This document shows, in pieces, positions 26,668 through 33,096 of a stretch of DNA of 33,096 nt. The notes beneath the pieces are model-generated. The model was not told the DNA's origin, ran no database searches, and saw nothing but the letters and a program-made list of their open reading frames with translations. The stretch spans positions 1 to 33,096 of the forward strand of contig NZ_CANNCF010000012.1 in the NCBI RefSeq assembly GCF_947503045.1, given 5' to 3'. Every line of letters starts with the position of its first letter. Position 1 is the stretch's first letter. This stretch comes from an uncultured Tateyamaria sp. (GTDB lineage Bacteria; Pseudomonadota; Alphaproteobacteria; Rhodobacterales; Rhodobacteraceae). A program made the position numbers and the translations under genes.

Positions 26668-27594
26668 ATGCGCAACGAAAAGACCACCGATGACATTGCT
26701 TTGGGCATCAGGCGACGCGTTTTTGAACACGCAATGCGCAACAACGGCGGATATCTATCACAGGCCTGCTCGGCCGCCGAGCAACTTGCGTGGCTTTATA
26801 ACGAAGAGCTGAACCTTGGTGCGCCAACTCTGCCGATGATCCCCAAACCGTTCGAGGGCGTGCCGCACGCCGACAACCCCGACTACCACACCGGCGCGGG
26901 GTACAATGGACCGTTCGAGCCGGAGTATGACCGCCTGTTCATCGCGCCCGCACATTATGCGCTGGTGGCCTATGCCACGCTGATTGAAACCGGACGCATG
27001 GCCGCTGAAGGGCTGGAGATGTTCAACAAGGACGGCTCAAGCGTTGAAATGATCGGGGCAGAACATTCGCCGGGCATGGAGGTGCACAACGGAACGCTGG
27101 GCATTGGCCTGTCCACCGCAGCAGGACTTGCCTGGGCGCGCAAACGGCGCGGCGAAGCAGGGCGCGTCTGGGTCTACATGTCCGACGGCGAAGTGCAGGA
27201 AGGCCAGACATGGGAGGCCATCCAATGCTGCGCCCACCACCGCATCGACAACGTCAAAGCGATCATGGACGTCAACAAACAGCAGTGCGACGGCGCGATG
27301 GACAGCGTAATGGAAGTTGGCGACATCAAGACCAAGATGGAGAATTTCGGTGCAGTTGTAGTCGAGGTCGATGCCCATAACATCAGCGACATGCGCGAGG
27401 CCGCAAAGACCAAACACGAGGGCAAGCCGCTGATCATCCTTGCCAACTCAAACCCTTTCCACGCGATGCCGATCCTCGAAGAACGGTTCCCGCGCCTGCA
27501 TTACGTGCGCTTCAAATCCGAAGAAGAACGCGCCCGCATGAACCTATCCATCGCCGAAGCCTTGGGCGTTGATCCCATCGACTACGCACACTGA
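26668..27594 (+). CDS. Transketolase, N-terminal (thiamine diphosphate) subunit
   Basis: A 308-residue protein covering the first transketolase domain. The thiamine diphosphate/metal motif is seen as SDGEVQEGQTWEA followed by IMDVNKQQ, with Ser in place of the usual first Gly of GDG but the metal-binding Asp and Asn kept. HNGTLGIGLSTAAGLA precedes it. The second half of the enzyme is the next gene, 16 bases on, as in other split transketolases used in peripheral sugar pathways (for example apulose-4-phosphate transketolase and the sulfo-transketolase route). It transfers a two-carbon ketol unit from a ketose phosphate to an aldose. Confidence 0.92.
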   Translation: MRNEKTTDDIALGIRRRVFEHAMRNNGGYLSQACSAAEQLAWLYNEELNLGAPTLPMIPKPFEGVPHADNPDYHTGAGYNGPFEPEYDRLFIAPAHYALVAYATLIETGRMAAEGLEMFNKDGSSVEMIGAEHSPGMEVHNGTLGIGLSTAAGLAWARKRRGEAGRVWVYMSDGEVQEGQTWEAIQCCAHHRIDNVKAIMDVNKQQCDGAMDSVMEVGDIKTKMENFGAVVVEVDAHNISDMREAAKTKHEGKPLIILANSNPFHAMPILEERFPRLHYVRFKSEEERARMNLSIAEALGVDPIDYAH

Positions 27595-27610
27595 ACAGGA
27601 GCCCAAGCAC

Positions 27611-28615
27611 ATGGTAGAAATGGTAAGCCGCCCCTATGAGCGGGCTTTCGAGAAACACGCCTTGGCCAACCCGGATGTCTTGTGCATCTCGGCTGATCTG
27701 ACGTCGTCCTGCGAGATTGACAAGTTCCGCGACAACCACCCCGACCAATTCCTGTCGATGGGCATGGCCGAACAGAACATGATGAGCTTTTGCGGTGGGC
27801 TTGGCCTTGCCGGATATCGCCCGTTTATCCACACTTTCGGTGTGTTCACGTATCGGCGCCCCTACGACCAGTTGATGGCCTCCATCGCCTATCCACGGCG
27901 CAAAGTGCGGATCATGGGATTCCTACCCGGCATCACCACGCCCGGCGGCATGACGCACCAAGCCATCGAAGATATCTCTGTGATGCGGTCAATGCCCAAT
28001 ATGACCATTCTGGAAACTGGCGACGCCACCGAAGTCGAAAGCATTTGCGAAGTCGCCGACAGCATCGACGGCCCGGTCTATTGCCGCGTGCTGCGAGGAT
28101 CCATGCCGCGCCTGTTCGACACACCAATCGTGTTGGGGCAAATGCGCGAGCTCAGCCTTGGCTCAGACGTTTTGATCGTCACAGCTGGCATCACAACCGA
28201 AGAAGCGTTGCGGGCGACTGCGGCGCTCGAAAAAGCTGGTGTTTCTGTTCGCCATTTGCATCTGAACACGATCAAGCCGTGCAACGAACAGGCGATCCTC
28301 GATCACATCAATTCCGTTAAAGGCGGGGTGATCACGCTGGAAAATCACGTGACCGAAGGCGGTATCGGCTCGTTAGTTGCTGAGGTCATGGCCGACAATG
28401 GTGTGGGCAAAAAACTGAAGCGGCTGGGGCTGAAAGACACCTATGCACATGGAGGCAGCCGCGCCTATCTAATGCGGTATTATGGATTGGATGCGCTAGC
28501 TTTGACGCAAGGCGTGGAAGACCTTCTGGGTCAGGAACTGAACATCACCGAACAGGACCTGTCCGAAGCGCGTGTCGATGCGGTGCACTCGCTGGCCAAA
28601 GCCGAAGGTTTGTGA
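27611..28615 (+). CDS. Transketolase, C-terminal subunit
   Basis: A 334-residue protein covering the pyrimidine-binding and C-terminal domains. The catalytic Glu that activates thiamine diphosphate is in GMAEQNM (about residue 57), and the substrate-contacting His in GGMTHQAIED (about 117). The ATG at 27611 follows AGGAG; a longer frame from 27569 overlaps the first subunit and lacks a ribosome-binding site. It must pair with the N-terminal subunit for activity. The formylglycine-generating enzyme gene follows after 54 bases. Confidence 0.93.
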   Translation: MVEMVSRPYERAFEKHALANPDVLCISADLTSSCEIDKFRDNHPDQFLSMGMAEQNMMSFCGGLGLAGYRPFIHTFGVFTYRRPYDQLMASIAYPRRKVRIMGFLPGITTPGGMTHQAIEDISVMRSMPNMTILETGDATEVESICEVADSIDGPVYCRVLRGSMPRLFDTPIVLGQMRELSLGSDVLIVTAGITTEEALRATAALEKAGVSVRHLHLNTIKPCNEQAILDHINSVKGGVITLENHVTEGGIGSLVAEVMADNGVGKKLKRLGLKDTYAHGGSRAYLMRYYGLDALALTQGVEDLLGQELNITEQDLSEARVDAVHSLAKAEGL

Positions 28616-28669
28616 AATCCTTTCCGCCGCGGGTCATGCTGCTTTTGTTGGCGCCGCAGCGAGGGGAAA

Positions 28670-29542
28670 ATGCACGAGACGAAAAGCCATGCATTTATGT
28701 CCTCTGCCATCTGGATGGCGGGGGGCAAGTCGCATGTCGGCACCAAACGCCCCGAGATCAAAGCAGATGGCGAAGCCCCGCCGCGCCGCGTCACTCTAAA
28801 ACCTTTTGGCCTGATGCCCTACACCACGACCAACGCGGAATTTGCGGAATTCACCCGCGCCACCGGCCATATGACAGACGCCGAGCGGCTTGGCTGGTCC
28901 TTCGTGTTTCGCGGCCTGCTGGATGACGCGCAAGGCACACAACACCCCGATTTGCCTTGGTGGAACGCGATGGACGGTGCGGCATGGCACACGCCGCTTG
29001 GGCCGGGTTCTGACTGGCATCAGATTGCAGACCACCCCGTTGTGCATGTCTCCTACCGTGATGCAATAGCCTACGCCCGTTGGGTAGGTGGACGCTTGCC
29101 AACAGAGGCGGAATGGGAATACGCCGCCCGCGGTGGCCCACAAGAGGCTCGCTACCCGTGGGGCGAGGATGAGCCGAGTAACGAGCGCGCAGACATGTGC
29201 AATATCTGGCAGGGCACATTTCCCACCTCCAACTCCTGCGCGGACGGCTACTATGGCACGGCACCGGCGGCGTCCTTTCCTCCGAACGCGGCGGGGTTCT
29301 ACAATATGGCTGGCAACGTATGGGAATGGTGCGCAGATCAATTCCGGATCCGCTCCCTGAGCCGCGACGCCAAAAACCGCACCGCGGAGGCAATGCGCAA
29401 TAATGAACAGGTACTGAAAGGCGGCTCTTTCTTGTGCCACGCAGACTATTGTTGGCGGTACCGCATCGCTGCGAGGTCTGGCCGGCAAAGCGATAACAGC
29501 ACATCGAACTGCGGGTTCCGGGTGGCTTTTGATGGTTCTTGA
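28670..29542 (+). CDS. Formylglycine-generating enzyme (sulfatase activator)
   Basis: A 290-residue FGE/SUMF1-type protein that oxidises the Cys of C-x-P-x-R in sulfatases to formylglycine with O2 and copper. It is a genuine FGE rather than a generic family member: the two catalytic cysteines Cys256 and Cys261 stand in GGSFLCHADYCWRYR, followed by the conserved AARSG and CGFR. The usual WPTEAEWEYAARGG-type core appears as LPTEAEWEYAARGG and NVWEWCAD. GAGGGGAAA precedes the ATG. It is in the plus-strand transcription unit with the split transketolase, although its presumed client sulfatase is 11 kb away at the other end of the module. Confidence 0.93.
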   Translation: MHETKSHAFMSSAIWMAGGKSHVGTKRPEIKADGEAPPRRVTLKPFGLMPYTTTNAEFAEFTRATGHMTDAERLGWSFVFRGLLDDAQGTQHPDLPWWNAMDGAAWHTPLGPGSDWHQIADHPVVHVSYRDAIAYARWVGGRLPTEAEWEYAARGGPQEARYPWGEDEPSNERADMCNIWQGTFPTSNSCADGYYGTAPAASFPPNAAGFYNMAGNVWEWCADQFRIRSLSRDAKNRTAEAMRNNEQVLKGGSFLCHADYCWRYRIAARSGRQSDNSTSNCGFRVAFDGS

Positions 29543-29675
29543 AAAACCCAGCGGCTGGATCAAGGTAGGGAAGCGACATCGCAAGTTCTGTCTTGTTCCG
29601 CATGGTGTCAGCGATGTGTCTGGCCAGCAAGTGCCTGCCCGCATTGTTCTGCATGACCGTCTCAATGCCATTTGA
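29532..29675 (+). CDS. Possible 47-residue protein overlapping the FGE gene
   Basis: An ATG at 29532 lies inside the last codons of the FGE gene, giving an ATGGTTCTTGA overlap of the kind used in coupled translation. The frame runs 47 codons to a TGA at 29673-29675. The product is basic with no membrane segment and starts MVLEKPSGWIKVGKRHRKF. I recognise no family. Its codon third positions look less GC-rich than in neighbouring genes, so it may be a chance frame. Confidence 0.3.
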   Translation: MVLEKPSGWIKVGKRHRKFCLVPHGVSDVSGQQVPARIVLHDRLNAI

Positions 29676-30187
29676 CGATTGTGTGATGGAACAACAGTCA
29701 GACTTACCCCTAGGTCACGTCATTTGCGCCGTAGACTATTTGAATGGCTGGTTTTCCTTAACCCATTAGAACACGAAATGCGTTGCAGTTGCAGCATTTA
29801 CCACGCTACGAGCGCACGCAGCGAAACAAGCGAGTTCACACAATGGGCTCACTGCCGCCATCGGAAGCAGTGCAGCATCTCTGGTCGCGATATCGAGCCC
29901 CGCCTGCAATCGCGGCCCTTAAGAGACATTCATCGCGCACTCTCGTCGCTGCGCTGCGGCCCGTCAGAGGAGACATTCGCCGCAGCCGCGCAGTCTTGAA
30001 GTTCGCGAACAAGCAATGTGCGGGACGGAGCTGCCATACACTGCGGCGCTAAAGATGTCGGCTTTCGGTCGGCATGGGCGCACAGGTTCACGCGAGTTTT
30101 AGATATTTCCCAGTCAACCATGACGCCAGATTTTGCTATTCTTTAACCCTAAAATGCAGAGTGATCCTTGGATTAGGGGATCACGAC
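29676..30187. other. Gene-free spacer with repeat fragments
   Basis: About 510 bases with no credible gene. Short frames here are Arg/Ser-rich and lack ribosome-binding sites. The segment 29930-30035 contains repeat-like words described separately. The promoter of the Hint-domain gene must lie in the A/T-richer part after about 30100, where I see no clear -35/-10 pair. Confidence 0.55.
29972..30035. repeat. Dispersed intergenic repeat, copy B
   Basis: GACATTCGCCGCA (29972-29984) and GACGGAGCTGCC (30024-30035) match copy A at 15435-15500 in the same orientation, with near-identical spacing and patchy similarity between. A further GACATTC sits just upstream at 29932. The two copies lie just outside the two ends of the sulfatase/transketolase module. 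Confidence 0.5.
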
Positions 30188-31261
30188 ATGAATGGGTATA
30201 TCTCAGAACTTGATTACTTTGGCACGTCCGACCAAGAGTTTGTCGAGATTGCGGTTCCAGCAGGCACTGATGTCTCCAGCTACACGCTGGTATTCTATCA
30301 GGCGGATGGAACAATCTATGAAACTGTCTCACTGGGAAGCTATACTGGAACGTTTGGTGGACAGGACGTCTATGTCGTGAACCAGTCGACACCCGGCTTC
30401 GACTCCGGTGGCGACAGCATGGGAACGTTCTACCCGGATGATGCAATTGCCTTGGTGGACGGCAGTGGCACTGTCCTTCAGTTCATCTCTTGGGAAGGCA
30501 ACACTGTCAGCGCCATCGAAGGCCCGGCAAGCGGCATGTCCAGTACCAACGCCGGTTTCGCTGATCAAAGCCTTCAATCTGATGATGGCGGTGCAACGTA
30601 CTACGCACAATCCAACTCTAACGAGGGATCAATCCCGGCCTGCTATGCTCCGGGCACTTTCATTGAAACACCTCTAGGACTGCGCCGTGTCGAATACCTG
30701 CGCGTAGGCGATCAGATATGGACAGCGGATAGCGGCGCCCAAACGATCCGCTGGATATGGGATGGTATCGACCCTTTGGAAGATGTCGACGACGACAACT
30801 ATCCTGTCCTCATCCAGGCAGGCGCACTTGGGCCCGAACTTCCCAAACATGACTTGATCGTCTCACCACAGCATCGGATTCTCGTTGGCGCGGGTGGCCA
30901 ACTGGAAGGCCACTTTGCTTCTGAGGTTTTTGTACCGGCGAAGTCGCTGACATCGTTGCCTGGAATTCGTTTCAAGCGCGGCAAGACTAAAATGCGTTGG
31001 CTGCATTTATCATGTGATGGCCACGAAGTTGTTCGTGCGAATGGGTGTTTGTCAGAAACTTTGTATCTGGGTCCAATGGTTTTGCGTAACTTGCCCCAAG
31101 ACCTTCTTCGCACCTTGCGCAATGTTCACGCGAATGCAACTTCGGACGGGGCATTGAACGGCCCATTGGCGCGACGATGTTTGACAGTTGGAGACGTCAA
31201 AGACAGGCTGAGGCGAAGCCGACGTCACGCAATAAAAGCGAAACTGGAAGTGAACGAATAG
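30188..31261 (+). CDS. Hint-domain protein with N-terminal lamin-tail-like domain
   Basis: A 357-residue protein. Residues 1-145 resemble a lamin-tail/LTD-type beta domain (ISELDYFG, EFVEIAVP, YTLVFYQADG). From Cys152 a Hint_2-type domain starts (CYAPGTFIETPLGLRR, then VGDQIWTADSG) with the block-B His229 in SPQHR. Hint modules descend from inteins and hedgehog autoprocessing domains; this subtype is abundant in Rhodobacterales, often in secreted proteins. No classical signal peptide is seen. The frame is open back to 30074, but GGGGATC before the ATG at 30188 and the domain boundary favour the shorter form. The basic C-terminus (RRSRRHAIKAK) is unexplained. Confidence 0.85.
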   Translation: MNGYISELDYFGTSDQEFVEIAVPAGTDVSSYTLVFYQADGTIYETVSLGSYTGTFGGQDVYVVNQSTPGFDSGGDSMGTFYPDDAIALVDGSGTVLQFISWEGNTVSAIEGPASGMSSTNAGFADQSLQSDDGGATYYAQSNSNEGSIPACYAPGTFIETPLGLRRVEYLRVGDQIWTADSGAQTIRWIWDGIDPLEDVDDDNYPVLIQAGALGPELPKHDLIVSPQHRILVGAGGQLEGHFASEVFVPAKSLTSLPGIRFKRGKTKMRWLHLSCDGHEVVRANGCLSETLYLGPMVLRNLPQDLLRTLRNVHANATSDGALNGPLARRCLTVGDVKDRLRRSRRHAIKAKLEVNE

Positions 31262-31587
31262 GCGGTCAGTTTTCTGGCATTAACTGAGTGTGACAGGGAC
31301 TGAACCGACCTGCGAACGCTCAAAGCGCCTTTCCAAAGCGGATATTTGCTGCGCTGTCGCAAAATGGTACGTCTGGGCTCAAACCGGGCTTGCGGCGGTG
31401 CGGCAGGCCGGTTTTCCGCCCCGATGACGGCTCTGCGGACAAAGCAGACCTTCGTAAGTAAACATGCAATGTCCGCTCTTTCCTCTGTGAGTAAAGCTAG
31501 ACAAGTTGTACCATCAGCTAAACGCGCTGCTGTCCGGCTAGGCGTAAGAACCATTCTTATATTGCGGCGATTACCAATCGGAAGCCC
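31262..31587. other. Gene-free spacer before the Fis-HTH gene
   Basis: 326 bases without a believable gene. A repeat-like word (GCGGATATTTGCTGCGC, from 31338) and GCAATGTCCGC near 31466 resemble the intergenic repeat words elsewhere in the window. The latter half is A/T-richer and should contain the promoter of the next gene; none is clear. Confidence 0.5.
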
Positions 31588-32880
31588 ATGAAGAGAAACT
31601 CGAACCCAACCGCCGATCAACAACCAAAACTGGTAGTTGATAAGTCAATTGCTGTTCCGCCTCCCTTCGAAAGCGATTTGGCATCTGCGAGCTTGACGAT
31701 TGCGAGCAATGACCCCACGGACGGGTACCCGCTTTTGGTGCGAGCACATTTCCAGCCTCAATACATCACGATAAATGCTGGCGAGACCGAAATCCGCGCC
31801 TTCTGCGAGGTGCTTCAAGCCTCAGTGCGGTTGCAGTTTGTCAATTGCCATGGAGAGCTCAGTCTCGATCCCTCCACCAAACAGGTCGAAGAAACCCAGA
31901 TTTCGGAAGTTCAGGAGAGTACCACCGAAGAAGAGAAGGTTCATGATCGGACCGCCGGTCTTGGTGGAAGAGTCTCGGTTTCAATGTCTGACCCAGGCAG
32001 TGTTAGTGTGAGTACAGAGGCGACAAGAAAGAACAAGCTAACGTCAAAGGAAATCCACAAAAAAGTTCGATCCACGCAAAAACGCCAAGTAAGGGTGATC
32101 TCAACGGATCATCTGCATATTGGGCGTTATTCAGATAGTACGCCTCTAGACGGTGTAATCGTCGATAATCTCAGATGGCTTTACGTGACGCCGAACTCTG
32201 AGGGCCAACGCTCCGGTGTTCTTTCCAGACTTACTGTTCGTGAGACTTGGATGCGGTTCAAGGAGGTCACGCCGCGCTCTGGGGTAGCCAAGTTGGGAAA
32301 GATGCTTGCCAAGTTGGGAAACTCCAACCGTTTCGAAGATCGCTTCCGAAAAATAGCTTTCGAGGCACTACTTCGGCATTTGGTGAAAGAGAAACTTCAG
32401 AATCCAAGCCAAATGGATGAAGCAACACTAGCCATTCATGCGGTGGCTGTGGCTCCTGATCGCACGTTCTCGAAAGAAGAACTAACACCAATTCTACCGC
32501 GTGAGAGAGTTCAATTGGATCCAGCACCGCTCGAAGAAATACTGTTATCTGATATCGGAAAAACCGTAGAGTTGTTACGACATGAGGGCGTAGATGCAGA
32601 AGCTATAAGAGAAGTGGAAGCCTTCTCTGAAGCAAATCAGCAAAATGGTTCCCCAGAAAGCGCCATCGATCCAGCCCGTAGCGCTATCGAATTGGTGGGA
32701 TCTGCAACGTTGAACCAAATTATCGACAGTACGACAGACGTCGTTGAAAAAATGTGCATTGAAACAGCTTTAGAACTAACCAGGAACAACCGAACCGCTT
32801 CAGCAGAAATGCTGGGCATTAGCAGATCCACACTTTACTCTAAGTTACGCAAATATGGAATCACTCCAGGCGAAAACTGA
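31588..32880 (+). CDS. Unrecognised protein with C-terminal Fis-type helix-turn-helix
   Basis: A 430-residue protein with GGAAG before the ATG. The last 40 residues form a Fis/NtrC-type DNA-binding helix-turn-helix (ETALELTRNNRTASAEMLG, then ISRSTLYSKLRKYGI), but the AAA+ domain that normally precedes it in sigma-54 activators is absent. The rest is not a family I know. Residues about 45-85 look beta-rich, 95-120 are acidic, and 125-150 contain alternating VSVS patterns reminiscent of beta hairpins. About 230-285 looks helical, with FEDRFRKIAFEALLRHLVKEKL. Base composition is visibly more A/T-rich than in the operons to the left, suggesting transfer. It could be a one-component regulator sensing a ligand or partner. 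Confidence 0.75.
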   Translation: MKRNSNPTADQQPKLVVDKSIAVPPPFESDLASASLTIASNDPTDGYPLLVRAHFQPQYITINAGETEIRAFCEVLQASVRLQFVNCHGELSLDPSTKQVEETQISEVQESTTEEEKVHDRTAGLGGRVSVSMSDPGSVSVSTEATRKNKLTSKEIHKKVRSTQKRQVRVISTDHLHIGRYSDSTPLDGVIVDNLRWLYVTPNSEGQRSGVLSRLTVRETWMRFKEVTPRSGVAKLGKMLAKLGNSNRFEDRFRKIAFEALLRHLVKEKLQNPSQMDEATLAIHAVAVAPDRTFSKEELTPILPRERVQLDPAPLEEILLSDIGKTVELLRHEGVDAEAIREVEAFSEANQQNGSPESAIDPARSAIELVGSATLNQIIDSTTDVVEKMCIETALELTRNNRTASAEMLGISRSTLYSKLRKYGITPGEN

Positions 32881-33096
32881 GAGTGCTTTGACCAATCGAC
32901 AAATCCGAATGCAGACGTTCGTCGACCACGCAGCATCGGTGAGTCGGGCTCGAAGCCGACCTCGGATGCACCGCAGCGTCAGCCAGGTCAGCACCGATTT
33001 GCCTGACACGCTCGGCCCTTTGCGGATGAGGTGGGTGGCTCCTGCTCCACCGGCATCGAGTGTGCCAAAGTGCAGTTATCAACGACTGCTAGGAAA

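Noticed and set aside
26668..28615. Frameshift that split a single transketolase gene
   Set aside because: The halves break at the natural domain boundary, the second has its own AGGAG ribosome-binding site and ATG, and two-gene transketolases are well known.
28670..29542. Possibility that this is a non-FGE member of the SUMF1-like family (for example an EgtB-like or lectin-type protein)
   Set aside because: Both catalytic cysteines of true FGE are present in the canonical SFLC-xxxx-C context, and a C-x-P-x-R sulfatase lies in the same module.
32861..33082. 73-residue minus-strand frame at the right edge
   Set aside because: Overlaps the end of the Fis-HTH gene, lacks a ribosome-binding site and lies in DNA that resembles the intergenic repeat material.

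Overview
The window looks like a chromosome segment of an alphaproteobacterium, most likely a marine Rhodobacterales (roseobacter-type) bacterium. The grounds are GC-rich, tightly packed, overlapping operons, twin-arginine (Tat) signals on solute-binding proteins, several sugar ABC transporters, and a roseobacter-style Hint-domain protein near the right end. The genus assignment is inference; no rRNA or tRNA gene is present to confirm it.

Region 1 (258-15075) is one sugar-catabolic unit. A divergent LacI-family regulator (258-1259) faces a plus-strand operon of 13 genes. It encodes a CUT1-type ABC importer (Tat-exported binding protein, two permeases and two different ATPases), a Gfo/Idh/MocA dehydrogenase, a TIM-barrel sugar isomerase/epimerase, a three-part oxygenase system (membrane di-iron desaturase/hydroxylase, Rieske ferredoxin, FAD-dependent ferredoxin reductase) interleaved with a PanB-like enzyme and a DUF4432 mutarotase-like protein, and finally a xylose isomerase. 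The two ATPases carry complementary defects: one has a broken signature motif, the other has a broken Walker A and an Asp in place of the catalytic Glu. Together they should form one consensus and one degenerate ATP site. An oxygenase with its own electron chain inside a sugar operon suggests that the imported sugar is decorated, for example methylated or deoxygenated, and is oxidised before isomerisation.

Region 2 (15766-29542, possibly to 29675) looks like a module for a sulfated polyol or sugar. On the minus strand a TauABC/SsuABC-type importer is followed by a type I sulfatase. Upstream, a second minus-strand operon encodes an S-/N-oxide reductase of the DMSO reductase family, an FGGY kinase, a zinc-type alcohol dehydrogenase, an AraD/FucA-like enzyme and a SorC-family regulator. 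Divergently, on the plus strand, lie a split transketolase and a genuine formylglycine-generating enzyme, which would activate the sulfatase. A simple inferred route is import, desulfation, oxidation to a ketose, phosphorylation, epimerisation or aldol cleavage, then transketolase into central metabolism. Direct-repeat and inverted-repeat operator candidates lie in both promoter regions of this module.

Region 3 (29676-33096) is accessory. It holds repeat-bearing intergenic DNA, a lamin-tail-like/Hint-domain protein, and a visibly more A/T-rich gene for an unrecognised protein ending in a Fis-type helix-turn-helix. Similar short intergenic repeats lie just outside both ends of region 2, so that module may have been gained or moved as a block; this is inference.
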